Made by a program: the position numbers and the translations under genes | Shown: one piece after another, positions 35,147-43,455 of the stretch | Numbering within the stretch: the first letter of the stretch is position 1 | How the letters are laid out: each line of letters begins with the position of its first letter | The notes under the pieces: generated by a model | What the model was told of the DNA's origin: nothing | What the model saw: only the letters and a program-made list of their open reading frames with translations | The model's database searches: none | Source of the DNA: Tepidicaulis sp002389665 | Lineage (GTDB): Bacteria > Pseudomonadota > Alphaproteobacteria > Parvibaculales > Parvibaculaceae | DNA: 64,000 nt | Direction of reading: 5' to 3' | Assembly (NCBI RefSeq): GCF_965222285.1 | Contig: NZ_OZ244942.1 | Coordinates: 124,001-188,000 of the forward strand

Positions 35147-38100
35147 TGGATACCAACGCCCTGAAGAAATTTGCGCAAAGTGCGCGCAACCTGCTGATTG
35201 ACCAGGTCACCGCCCGGCTGGACATGGTGCTGGCCGAAGGCGCAGCGGCTCGCCGCGAACATCCTAAGGCGATTGCGAAACTGGAGGCCGCTGCCAACAA
35301 CAACCGCGCCCAGGTGATCGAACAGGCCGCCTATACATGGTTCAACCGCTTCACCGCGTTGCGCTTCATGGATGTCACGGGCCTGACTAACCCGCGGGTG
35401 GTGTCGCCTGCCGATGGTGCCACCCGGCCCGAGATTCTGGCCGAGGCGATGGCCGGCAACCTGCCGGATCGCGCTCGTCCCGAGATTGCCGAATATCTGA
35501 ACGGAACTCGTCCCGCCCATGACGGGCAGGCCGAAGCCTATCGGCTGCTGCTGATCCATGCCTGCAACGAATGGCACGGCGCGATGCCCTATATGTTCGA
35601 GCGCGCCGATATGCTCGACCGGGCCGAGGATTATACCGAACTGCTGATGCCCGACGATCTTCTGTCGCCGGACAGCATCCTTGCCCGCCTGCGGGAGGTG
35701 ATGACGGAAGAGGCCTGCCAGGATGTCGAAATCATCGGCTGGCTTTACCAGTTCTACATCAGCGAAAAGAAGGATCAGGTTTTTGCGGGTCTGAAGAAAA
35801 ACCAGAAGATCACGGCGGAAAATATCCCCGCCGCAACGCAATTGTTCACCCCGCACTGGATCGTTCGCTATCTGGTGGAAAACTCGCTGGGGCGGCTGTG
35901 GCTGCTGAACCGTCCGCAGTCCGGGCTGGCGGCGAAGATGGATTATTACATCGCGCCGGAAGAGCCGGAAACGGATTTCCTGCGCATCACCCGGCCCGAG
36001 GAAATCCGCATTTGCGATCCGGCCTGCGGCTCGGGCCATATGCTGACTTATGCATTCGACCTGCTCTATGAAATCTATGCCGAGGAAGGCCATGACGCGG
36101 CCGAAATTCCCGGTCTGATCCTGCAGCACAACCTGACCGGTATCGAGATTGACGACCGCGCAGGCGCCTTGGCGGCCTTTGCGCTGTCGATGAAGGCGGC
36201 GGCAAGGCTGGGGCGGCGACGGTTCCTGCGGATGGAGGAAAAACCCGATATCGTCGTGCTGCAAGATGTTCGCTTCACTCCCGCCGAGATGCAGGACGTG
36301 GCCGCCGTGGTGGGCAAAGATTTGTTCACCGATGAGTTGCGCGAAACAATGGGGCAATTCGAGCAGGCCAAGAACTTCGGCTCGCTGATTGTGCCGAAGC
36401 TGCGCGATCCGGCGGAAACGTTGCGGGTGGTTGAATCGCGGGATTTCGGGTCCGACCTGCTGATGAAGGAGGTGCAGGCGCGCGTTGTCGCCGTGCTGCG
36501 CATGGCTGAGGCGCTATCGCGGAGATATCACGTGGTGGTGGCTAACCCGCCATATGCGGGTGCAAAGGGTTTGAATGATCAGCTGAATGACTGGCTAAAA
36601 TCCGAATATGCTGAGACAAAATCAGATCTATTCGCATCCTTCATTGATCGAGGTTTCAAACTAATTCAGAGGATTGGTTATAACTCCATGGTCACCATGG
36701 AAAGTTGGATGTTCTTGCCAACTTACCGAGCTTTCCGTGAACGTCTCCTTCATCGAAACCACATCCGATCAATGGTGCACATGCCTTACCTCGGTAAAGG
36801 AGGCACCAGCATGGGGATCAGCTTTGGAACCACGGCATTCGTGGTTCAAGCATGTCGTAACCCGACATATAAAGGCACCTTCAGCTGCACGCGTTACTAC
36901 GAAACAGATGACGCTGGCGTGCCGTTGGAATTTCCAACTCCCAATGAGCGTCTTGCGAGGGCGTCGAGCGAAGATTTCGATCTGATACCCGGCATGCCAA
37001 TTGCTTACTGGGCAAGTCCAACCCTCAGGGAGCAGTTTTCTAAAGATCTGCTCTCAGAGCTTGGAACCTGCAAAAATGGGATGACGACTGGCGACAACGA
37101 CCGCTTTATGCGTGCTTGGCATGAAGTTAGCGTCGCCTCCGTGAAAGTTGATGCGATCAACCAAATTGACGCGAAGAATTCCGGACGCACCTGGTTTCCA
37201 TACAGCAAAGGCGGAGAATTTCGGCGCTGGTATGGAAATAACGACTTCGTTATAAACTGGAAGAACGACGGTTTTATTCTAAAATCGAATAAACCGAAGA
37301 GCATTCTTCGGAATCCAAATTTCTACTTTCAAGACGCTTTGACATGGTCATTAACTTCTAGTGCGCATTTTGGTGCGAGGGATCGAGGCGTAGGAGCCCT
37401 GTTCGATGTGAACGGGATGTCAGGGTTTTTCGGGGATAATAAGCATGGCGTGTTAGCTCTTCTGAATAGTGTCGTGTCGACAGATATTCTGAAGATTATC
37501 AATCCGACAATGGCGTTCCAATCTGGCGACATTGAACGGATTCCGTTCGCGGAAGTTGCTAAAACCGAGGGCGTTAGAACTCGCACACGCATGGCGGTTG
37601 AGAAAACCAAAGCCGATTGGGACGCTTACGAAACTTCTTGGGATTTCACTACCCTTCCGCTGCTCTCGCCCGATCACCGAGCCGAAACGCTGCCGCTCAC
37701 CTATTCCAACCTTCGCGCCCATTGGCAGAGTATGACCGATGAGATGCGGCGGTTGGAGGAAGAGAACAACGGCATCTTCATCGACGCCTATGGATTGGCT
37801 GATGAACTCAGCCCCGAAGTGCCGATCGAGGAAATCACCCTCACCTGTAACCCGGCCTATCGCTATGGGGTTAAGGGTTCTGAAGAGGAGCGTGAGGCGC
37901 GGCTGCGCGAGGATACGGTGGCCGAGTTCCTCCACTATGCCGTGGGCTGCATGTTCGGGCGCTACAGCCTTGATGCGCCGGGCCTGACCCTCGCCAATCA
38001 GGGCGAAGGGATCGAGGAGTATCTAGCCCGCGTGCCGAAGCCCAGTTTCGCGCCAGACCGCGACAATGTCATCCCGGTGCTGGATGCCGACTGGTTCGCC

Positions 38101-38643
38101 GATGACATTGTCACCCGCGCCCGCGATTTCCTGCGCGTCACCTTTGGAGAAGCGAGGTTCCGCGAAAACCTCGCCTTCGTTGAAGCGGCGCTCGGCAAAG
38201 ATCTGCGCCGCTGGTTCACGAAGGATTTCTTCGACTATCATGTGCGTCGCTATAAGAAGCGTCCGATCTACTGGATGTTCTCCAGCCCCAAGGGCAGCTT
38301 CAACGCGCTGATCTATATCCACCGCTACCGGCCCGACACGGTCTCGGTCGTACTGAACCAATATGTGCGCGAGTTCATCCACAAGCTGGAAGTCGAGCGC
38401 GCCCGGCTGGAAAAGCTGGCTGTGGATCCTGCCGCTACGCCCGCTCAGCAAACAAAGGCGCAGAAGGAAACGGCCACGGTCATCAAGCAGATCGCCGAGC
38501 TGACCGAATGGGAACGCGATGTCGTCTATCCGATGGCGCAGCAGAAGATCGCCATCGATCTGGATGACGGCGTGAAGCGCAACTATCCGCTGTTCGCCGG
38601 CGCGCTGAAGCCGGTCAAGGGGCTGGAGGCTGCGGATGACTGA
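35146..38643 (+). CDS. pglX: PglX, BREX adenine-specific DNA methyltransferase
   Basis: 1165 residues. SAM motif I is DPACGSGHMLTYAFDLLYE at about residue 291; catalytic motif IV is ANPPYAG with N467. A C-terminal helical domain (residues 840-1165) matches BREX-1 PglX. PglX N6-methylates one strand of a short asymmetric site and so marks self DNA. The stretch coding for about residues 466-832 is much richer in A/T than both flanks (hand counts: 60% GC at 35941-36000, 35% at 37261-37320). It is where the target-recognition part lies, consistent with past exchange of specificity. The frame is intact. Confidence 0.93.
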   Translation: MDTNALKKFAQSARNLLIDQVTARLDMVLAEGAAARREHPKAIAKLEAAANNNRAQVIEQAAYTWFNRFTALRFMDVTGLTNPRVVSPADGATRPEILAEAMAGNLPDRARPEIAEYLNGTRPAHDGQAEAYRLLLIHACNEWHGAMPYMFERADMLDRAEDYTELLMPDDLLSPDSILARLREVMTEEACQDVEIIGWLYQFYISEKKDQVFAGLKKNQKITAENIPAATQLFTPHWIVRYLVENSLGRLWLLNRPQSGLAAKMDYYIAPEEPETDFLRITRPEEIRICDPACGSGHMLTYAFDLLYEIYAEEGHDAAEIPGLILQHNLTGIEIDDRAGALAAFALSMKAAARLGRRRFLRMEEKPDIVVLQDVRFTPAEMQDVAAVVGKDLFTDELRETMGQFEQAKNFGSLIVPKLRDPAETLRVVESRDFGSDLLMKEVQARVVAVLRMAEALSRRYHVVVANPPYAGAKGLNDQLNDWLKSEYAETKSDLFASFIDRGFKLIQRIGYNSMVTMESWMFLPTYRAFRERLLHRNHIRSMVHMPYLGKGGTSMGISFGTTAFVVQACRNPTYKGTFSCTRYYETDDAGVPLEFPTPNERLARASSEDFDLIPGMPIAYWASPTLREQFSKDLLSELGTCKNGMTTGDNDRFMRAWHEVSVASVKVDAINQIDAKNSGRTWFPYSKGGEFRRWYGNNDFVINWKNDGFILKSNKPKSILRNPNFYFQDALTWSLTSSAHFGARDRGVGALFDVNGMSGFFGDNKHGVLALLNSVVSTDILKIINPTMAFQSGDIERIPFAEVAKTEGVRTRTRMAVEKTKADWDAYETSWDFTTLPLLSPDHRAETLPLTYSNLRAHWQSMTDEMRRLEEENNGIFIDAYGLADELSPEVPIEEITLTCNPAYRYGVKGSEEEREARLREDTVAEFLHYAVGCMFGRYSLDAPGLTLANQGEGIEEYLARVPKPSFAPDRDNVIPVLDADWFADDIVTRARDFLRVTFGEARFRENLAFVEAALGKDLRRWFTKDFFDYHVRRYKKRPIYWMFSSPKGSFNALIYIHRYRPDTVSVVLNQYVREFIHKLEVERARLEKLAVDPAATPAQQTKAQKETATVIKQIAELTEWERDVVYPMAQQKIAIDLDDGVKRNYPLFAGALKPVKGLEAADD

Positions 38644-41143
38644 CCGCATCACCACCGGCCTGATGCGCCTCTATGAGGATCAGGGCCACCGCATCGTCTT
38701 CTGGTATGACGCGGCCCGCGATCTGCGCACAGCGTTCGATGCGGTGGACCTGCCCGGCGTGACCAAGGTGGTGATCGCCAACAACGAGTTCGGCGTGAAA
38801 TACCGCATGCTGCGGCAGGAGCCGAAGGCGCGGTTCCTGCTCTACAAGGATGGCCCCGAGCCGCCGATGCCCGAGAACTGGCTGCTGGATGTGCAGCTCG
38901 CGAGCGCCGTCTTCCGCGCCGATCAGGCGGCGATTTGGGTGGCGGATCTCGGCATTCCGGCGAAATATGAAGCCGCCGTGCGCGATCACGCCGAATTCTA
39001 CCGTTCCGGCAAGCGGCTGGAAGCCCTGCGCGCCATCGAGCGCGAGCGCCCGTCGCAAAGCGCCAACGATGTTCGCCGCAAGATGCTGGCGGTCTGCGCC
39101 GGTGCAGATGGCGATCTCGATACGGTGATCGAGGCGCTGCTGGCCGAACTGGCTGATGGACAAGATGATGCACTGCGGCTCATCGACCGGGTCGGACTGG
39201 CGGAGTTTTTCTGGAAAGAGGTTTCGGCGCGCTATGGCTATGCGCCGGGTACCCCTGATTTTCAGGATTTCGCGATCACGCTATTTTCCAGCGCCTGGGC
39301 GCGGGCCATGGGGGAGACTGCGCCCCTGAATACCGATGCCGCGCTGATGTTCCGCCGCTGGAGCGCTTCGCGCCGGTGGGGTGAGGCGTTCGAGAAGCTG
39401 TCGGGCGACTATCAGGATGTGTTGAAGATCAGGGACAATCTGGCCTCCCGCGATTTCCGCGTCCTGATCCCGCATGACCATTTCGAGGAAGTGGACCGGC
39501 GGATCGTCGTCGCCATCGTTGAGGGGCTGGCCCGGCAGAGCCTGCCGGCGACAGATGTGCTGAAATGGGTGCGCGACCGCCGTCAGAGCCACTGGTATGG
39601 CCGTTACGCGGATGTCTATCAGGCCATCAGCTATGCGACCGAGTTCCAGCAGGCGCTGGCCGAAGCCGACCTGACGATGACCAGCTTGTCCGATGGCGTG
39701 AAGCGCTATTCCGCAAGCTGGTTCCGGTTGGACCAGCTTTATCGCAAGTTCATCTATCACATGCAGAAAAGCGGGCAGTCCGGGCTGCTATCCGCGCTCT
39801 ATGATGCGGTCGAGAACCGATACACCACGAATTTCGTGCTGAAGCTCAACGACGCCTGGCAGGATCAGATTGCCCGCCTGACGGATTGGACGATTCCGGG
39901 CTTTCCGCGTCAGGTAGATTTCTATCGCGAACAGGCCGCGGAGTTCAGACGCAAAGACCAGAAGGTCGTCGTCATCATCTCGGACGCGCTACGCTACGAG
40001 GTAGCCGAAGAGGCGCTGCGCGAGATCCGCAAGCTCAACCGGTTTGATGCCGATCTGAAGCCGATGATCGGGGCCTTGCCCAGCTATACCCAGCTAGGCA
40101 TGGCGGCACTCTTGCCGCACCGGCAGCTGGCGATCCGCGATGACAATGATCTGGTGCTGCTGGATGGTGAAAGCACCATGGGCGCCGCCGCCCGTGAAAA
40201 GGCGCTGGCTGCTGGCCGGGCTGGCGACCGGGTAAAGGTGCTTGCGGCGAAGGATTTCATGAATCTTGGATCGTCGGAGGGCAAAGACCTCTTCCGGGAT
40301 CATGACATCCTCTATCTCTACCACAATCAGATTGACGCGATCGGCGACAAGCTCGCCACCGAGGAGAATGTTCCCGCAGCGGCAGAGACCGCCATCGAGG
40401 ACCTGGTGAAGCTGGTGCGCAAGCTGACCTCGGCCAATTTCTCGAACATCCTGATCACCGCCGACCACGGCTTCCTGTGGCAGCACCGGGCGTTGGAAGA
40501 GAGCGGTTTTGCGCTGAGCGAGCCGGAAGGCGACATCGTTACACGCAACCGGCGCTATGTGATCGGACGGGGCCTCAGCAGTAGCGGTGGCATGAAAAAG
40601 TTCACGGCCGCGCAGCTTGGGCTGGAGGGTGATCAGGACATCCTGATTCCAAACTCTATCAACCGCCTGCGCGTGAAAGGATCAGGCAGCCGTTTTGTCC
40701 ATGGTGGGGCGAGCCTGCAGGAGATCGTCCTGCCGGTTCTGCGTGTGGGCAAGCAGCGCAAGGAGGATGTCGGGCAGGTGTCGGTGCAGATCATTCCGCC
40801 ACCCCGTGCCCAGATCACCACGGGCCAGATCCAGATCACTTTCTATCAGGCGGAGCCAGTTACCGAGAAGCAGCAGCCCCGGCAGGTGCATGCAGCCATC
40901 TTTGCGGACGATGGAACGCTCATCTCTGACGAAGCCGAGCTGGAGTTCGATTTCGCGTCCGAGAACCCGCGCGAGCGTGAGCTATCGCGGGGCTTCCTGC
41001 TGACCAAGGCGGCAGACGCCTATAACAATCAGACAGTCTTCCTGAAGCTGCGAACGCGCATCGGCAAGACTAGCCATTTCGAAGATCACGCTTCGCAGCC
41101 GCTGCTGCTGAAACGCGGGATCAGCACAGATTTCGATTTCTGA
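38636..41143 (+). CDS. pglZ: PglZ (type A), BREX phosphatase-fold protein
   Basis: 835 residues, overlapping pglX by 8 bp. The alkaline-phosphatase-like PglZ domain carries VVVIISDALRYEVAEEAL (about residues 444-461) and LITADHGFLWQHR (about 605), which hold the metal ligands. The N-terminal MTDRITTGLMRLYEDQGHRIVFWYD is the usual BREX-1 type A start. PglZ is essential to BREX; its substrate is not agreed. Length is typical. Confidence 0.92.
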   Translation: MTDRITTGLMRLYEDQGHRIVFWYDAARDLRTAFDAVDLPGVTKVVIANNEFGVKYRMLRQEPKARFLLYKDGPEPPMPENWLLDVQLASAVFRADQAAIWVADLGIPAKYEAAVRDHAEFYRSGKRLEALRAIERERPSQSANDVRRKMLAVCAGADGDLDTVIEALLAELADGQDDALRLIDRVGLAEFFWKEVSARYGYAPGTPDFQDFAITLFSSAWARAMGETAPLNTDAALMFRRWSASRRWGEAFEKLSGDYQDVLKIRDNLASRDFRVLIPHDHFEEVDRRIVVAIVEGLARQSLPATDVLKWVRDRRQSHWYGRYADVYQAISYATEFQQALAEADLTMTSLSDGVKRYSASWFRLDQLYRKFIYHMQKSGQSGLLSALYDAVENRYTTNFVLKLNDAWQDQIARLTDWTIPGFPRQVDFYREQAAEFRRKDQKVVVIISDALRYEVAEEALREIRKLNRFDADLKPMIGALPSYTQLGMAALLPHRQLAIRDDNDLVLLDGESTMGAAAREKALAAGRAGDRVKVLAAKDFMNLGSSEGKDLFRDHDILYLYHNQIDAIGDKLATEENVPAAAETAIEDLVKLVRKLTSANFSNILITADHGFLWQHRALEESGFALSEPEGDIVTRNRRYVIGRGLSSSGGMKKFTAAQLGLEGDQDILIPNSINRLRVKGSGSRFVHGGASLQEIVLPVLRVGKQRKEDVGQVSVQIIPPPRAQITTGQIQITFYQAEPVTEKQQPRQVHAAIFADDGTLISDEAELEFDFASENPRERELSRGFLLTKAADAYNNQTVFLKLRTRIGKTSHFEDHASQPLLLKRGISTDFDF

Positions 41144-41150
41144 GGTGCCG

Positions 41151-43232
41151 ATGTCGACCCTTGATGACAAGATCAACGAGCATTTTGCCGGTTTCGTAGT
41201 CCGCAAGGACCTGGTGAAGGCGGTGAAGGGGAACGCCATTGTTCCCACCTATGTGCTCGAATACCTGCTCGGCCAATATTGTGCGACCGACGACGAAGCC
41301 TCGATTGCGACGGGCATCGAGACGGTCAAGGACATCCTGCGCAAGCACTACGTCCATCGTTCAGAGGCGGGGCTGGTCCAGTCGACGATCAAGGAGCGGG
41401 GCCGCTACAAGGTTATCGATCAGGTCAGCGTGGCGCTGAACGAAAAGACCGATGCTTATGAGGCGGTGTTCGAAAACCTAGGGATCAAGCGGGTCGCGAT
41501 CGACAGCGCCACGGTCAAGGCGCATCCGAAACTGCTGGTAACGGGTATCTGGTGCATCGCCGATGTGCAGTACGAATTCTCAGAAGACAACCGGATTTCC
41601 CCCTGGATCATCGACACGCTGAAGCCGATCCAGATCGCCCGCGTCGACTATGACGGCTATCGCGAAACGCGTGACAAGTTCACCACCGAGGAATGGATCG
41701 ATCTGCTGATGCAGAGCATCGGCTTCGATCCGTCCCTATTCGGGCGCCGGTCGAAACTTTTGCAACTGCTGCGCCTGATCCCCTTCGTCGAGCGCAACTA
41801 CAACCTCATTGAGCTTGGCCCCAAGGGCACGGGTAAATCGCATATCTATTCCGAGTTCTCACCCCATGGTCAGCTGATCTCTGGCGGTGAAGTTACGGTT
41901 CCCAAGCTCTTCGTAAACAACTCCAATGGGCGGATTGGGCTGGTCGGCTATTGGGACGTCGTAGCCTTTGATGAGTTTGCAGGCCGTGAGAAGACGGCCA
42001 ACAAAGCGCTCGTCGACATCATGAAGAACTACATGGCGAACAAGCAGTTTTCGCGCGGTGTAAATCCGATGGGTGCCGAAGCCAGCTTCGCCTTCGTCGG
42101 CAACACCGACCATAATGTTCCATGGATGCTGAAGAATACCGACCTGTTCGAGGCTCTGCCACCACAGTTCCACGACAGCGCCTTTATCGATCGGCTGCAC
42201 GCATATCTGCCCGGCTGGGAGGTCGATATCATCCGGGGCGAGATGTTCACATGTGGCTATGGGTTCATCGTCGACTATCTGGCCGAAATCCTGCGCCATC
42301 TGCGCGCCGAGGACTTCTCGCACCGGCCGGATCGGTTCTTCACCGTGCCCGTTCAGACCCACATCCGGGATCGCGCGGCGATCAACAAAACCATGTCAGG
42401 CCTACTAAAGCTGATCTTCCCGAACGGAGGCGAAACAGAAGCCGAGGTTGAAGAGCTGCTGCGGTTTGCGATTGAATGCCGTAAGCGGGTGAAGGACCAG
42501 CTCCTGCGGATTGACAGCACTTTCGAGGACGCGGACTTCCATTACGTCGCCTCGGATGGCGCAAAGCGCCCTGTCACCACGCTGGAGGAAGAGGAGTTTC
42601 CCCAGTTTTACCATCGCCGATCGACTGGCGATGGGGATGGCAGTGGGGGGCAATCTGCGATCACGCCGGTACCCGCGCAGCAGTCGTCAACACCAGCCAC
42701 TTCTCAAGCACCTGCTGTTGCCGTTGTCCCAGCGTTTGCTCCGAAGCCTGGACATGTCGTTTTCACGGAAAACCGCAAGGGCGTGAGTTTCGACAAGATC
42801 TTTGGTCCGTGGACGGATGGCGCAACCAGGATCATCATCACCGATCCTTATATTCGGAAGTTCCATCAGGCCCGCAACGTGATGGAACTGATCGAGATGC
42901 TGATTCGACGCAAACAGCCCGAGGATCAGGTCGCAGTGCATCTCGTAACCGCTCCTGATGATGGGAACATTCAGGAGCAGCGGGAATGCCTGGACGGGAT
43001 CGTCGAGGCTTGCACGGACACGGGTGTTGATTTCACCTGGGCGTTTGATGGGAGCGGAACGCTCCATGCCCGCGACATCACCACAGACACCGGATGGAAG
43101 ATGGTTCTGGATCGTGGGTTGGATATTTTTCAGCCGACTCCCCGGAAGATGAACGGTTTTTCACTGGGGGAACGGATGCAGGAGCATCGGATGATACGAG
43201 GTTTCTACGTGACCTATGTCGAAATCATGTAA
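41151..43232 (+). CDS. brxL: BrxL, Lon-like BREX ATPase with C-terminal MIT_C-like domain
   Basis: 693 residues from ATG 41151, placed 5 bases after GAGG; a GTG at 41145 is less likely. Walker A is GPKGTGKSH near residue 223 and VAFDEFAG is the Walker B region. This is the AAA+ ring of BrxL that binds DNA in phage restriction. After a Pro/Ser/Thr linker (about 500-530) a separate domain begins: FDKIFGPWTDGATRIIITDPYIRKFHQARNVMELIEML. It resembles the PLD-like MIT_C fold, a variant tail. This is the last BREX gene. Confidence 0.9.
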   Translation: MSTLDDKINEHFAGFVVRKDLVKAVKGNAIVPTYVLEYLLGQYCATDDEASIATGIETVKDILRKHYVHRSEAGLVQSTIKERGRYKVIDQVSVALNEKTDAYEAVFENLGIKRVAIDSATVKAHPKLLVTGIWCIADVQYEFSEDNRISPWIIDTLKPIQIARVDYDGYRETRDKFTTEEWIDLLMQSIGFDPSLFGRRSKLLQLLRLIPFVERNYNLIELGPKGTGKSHIYSEFSPHGQLISGGEVTVPKLFVNNSNGRIGLVGYWDVVAFDEFAGREKTANKALVDIMKNYMANKQFSRGVNPMGAEASFAFVGNTDHNVPWMLKNTDLFEALPPQFHDSAFIDRLHAYLPGWEVDIIRGEMFTCGYGFIVDYLAEILRHLRAEDFSHRPDRFFTVPVQTHIRDRAAINKTMSGLLKLIFPNGGETEAEVEELLRFAIECRKRVKDQLLRIDSTFEDADFHYVASDGAKRPVTTLEEEEFPQFYHRRSTGDGDGSGGQSAITPVPAQQSSTPATSQAPAVAVVPAFAPKPGHVVFTENRKGVSFDKIFGPWTDGATRIIITDPYIRKFHQARNVMELIEMLIRRKQPEDQVAVHLVTAPDDGNIQEQRECLDGIVEACTDTGVDFTWAFDGSGTLHARDITTDTGWKMVLDRGLDIFQPTPRKMNGFSLGERMQEHRMIRGFYVTYVEIM

Positions 43233-43265
43233 CTCTTAGGGGCGGATGAGGCTCCGACAGTCAGA

Positions 43266-43336
43266 CCAGTAAACTGGCAGTTATGCGGTGTCGGTGTGTT
43301 CGTCCAACTCCTAGTTGAACTAGGTCGAAATTGGAC
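43266..43336. promoter_or_regulatory. Nested palindromes between brxL and the AAA_13 gene
   Basis: CCAGT-AA-ACTGG lies at 43266-43277. CCTAGTT-G-AACTAGG at 43310-43324 is a perfect 15-bp palindrome enclosed by GTCCAA (43302-43307) and TTGGAC (43331-43336). These are in the 223-bp gap before the AAA_13 gene. They could be an operator for separate control of that gene, or an RNA structure ending the BREX transcript. No U-run follows, so a simple terminator is less likely. Confidence 0.4.
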
Positions 43337-43455
43337 ACATGCTGCCCGTGAGTTTCTCGCCAGAATCCAACAACAACTGGGTTAAACCGGGAAGCGATTT
43401 GAAGTTATTACGCTCGACCTTTCGGTGGAGTTTAGCATGAGGGGGGAGTTTATTC

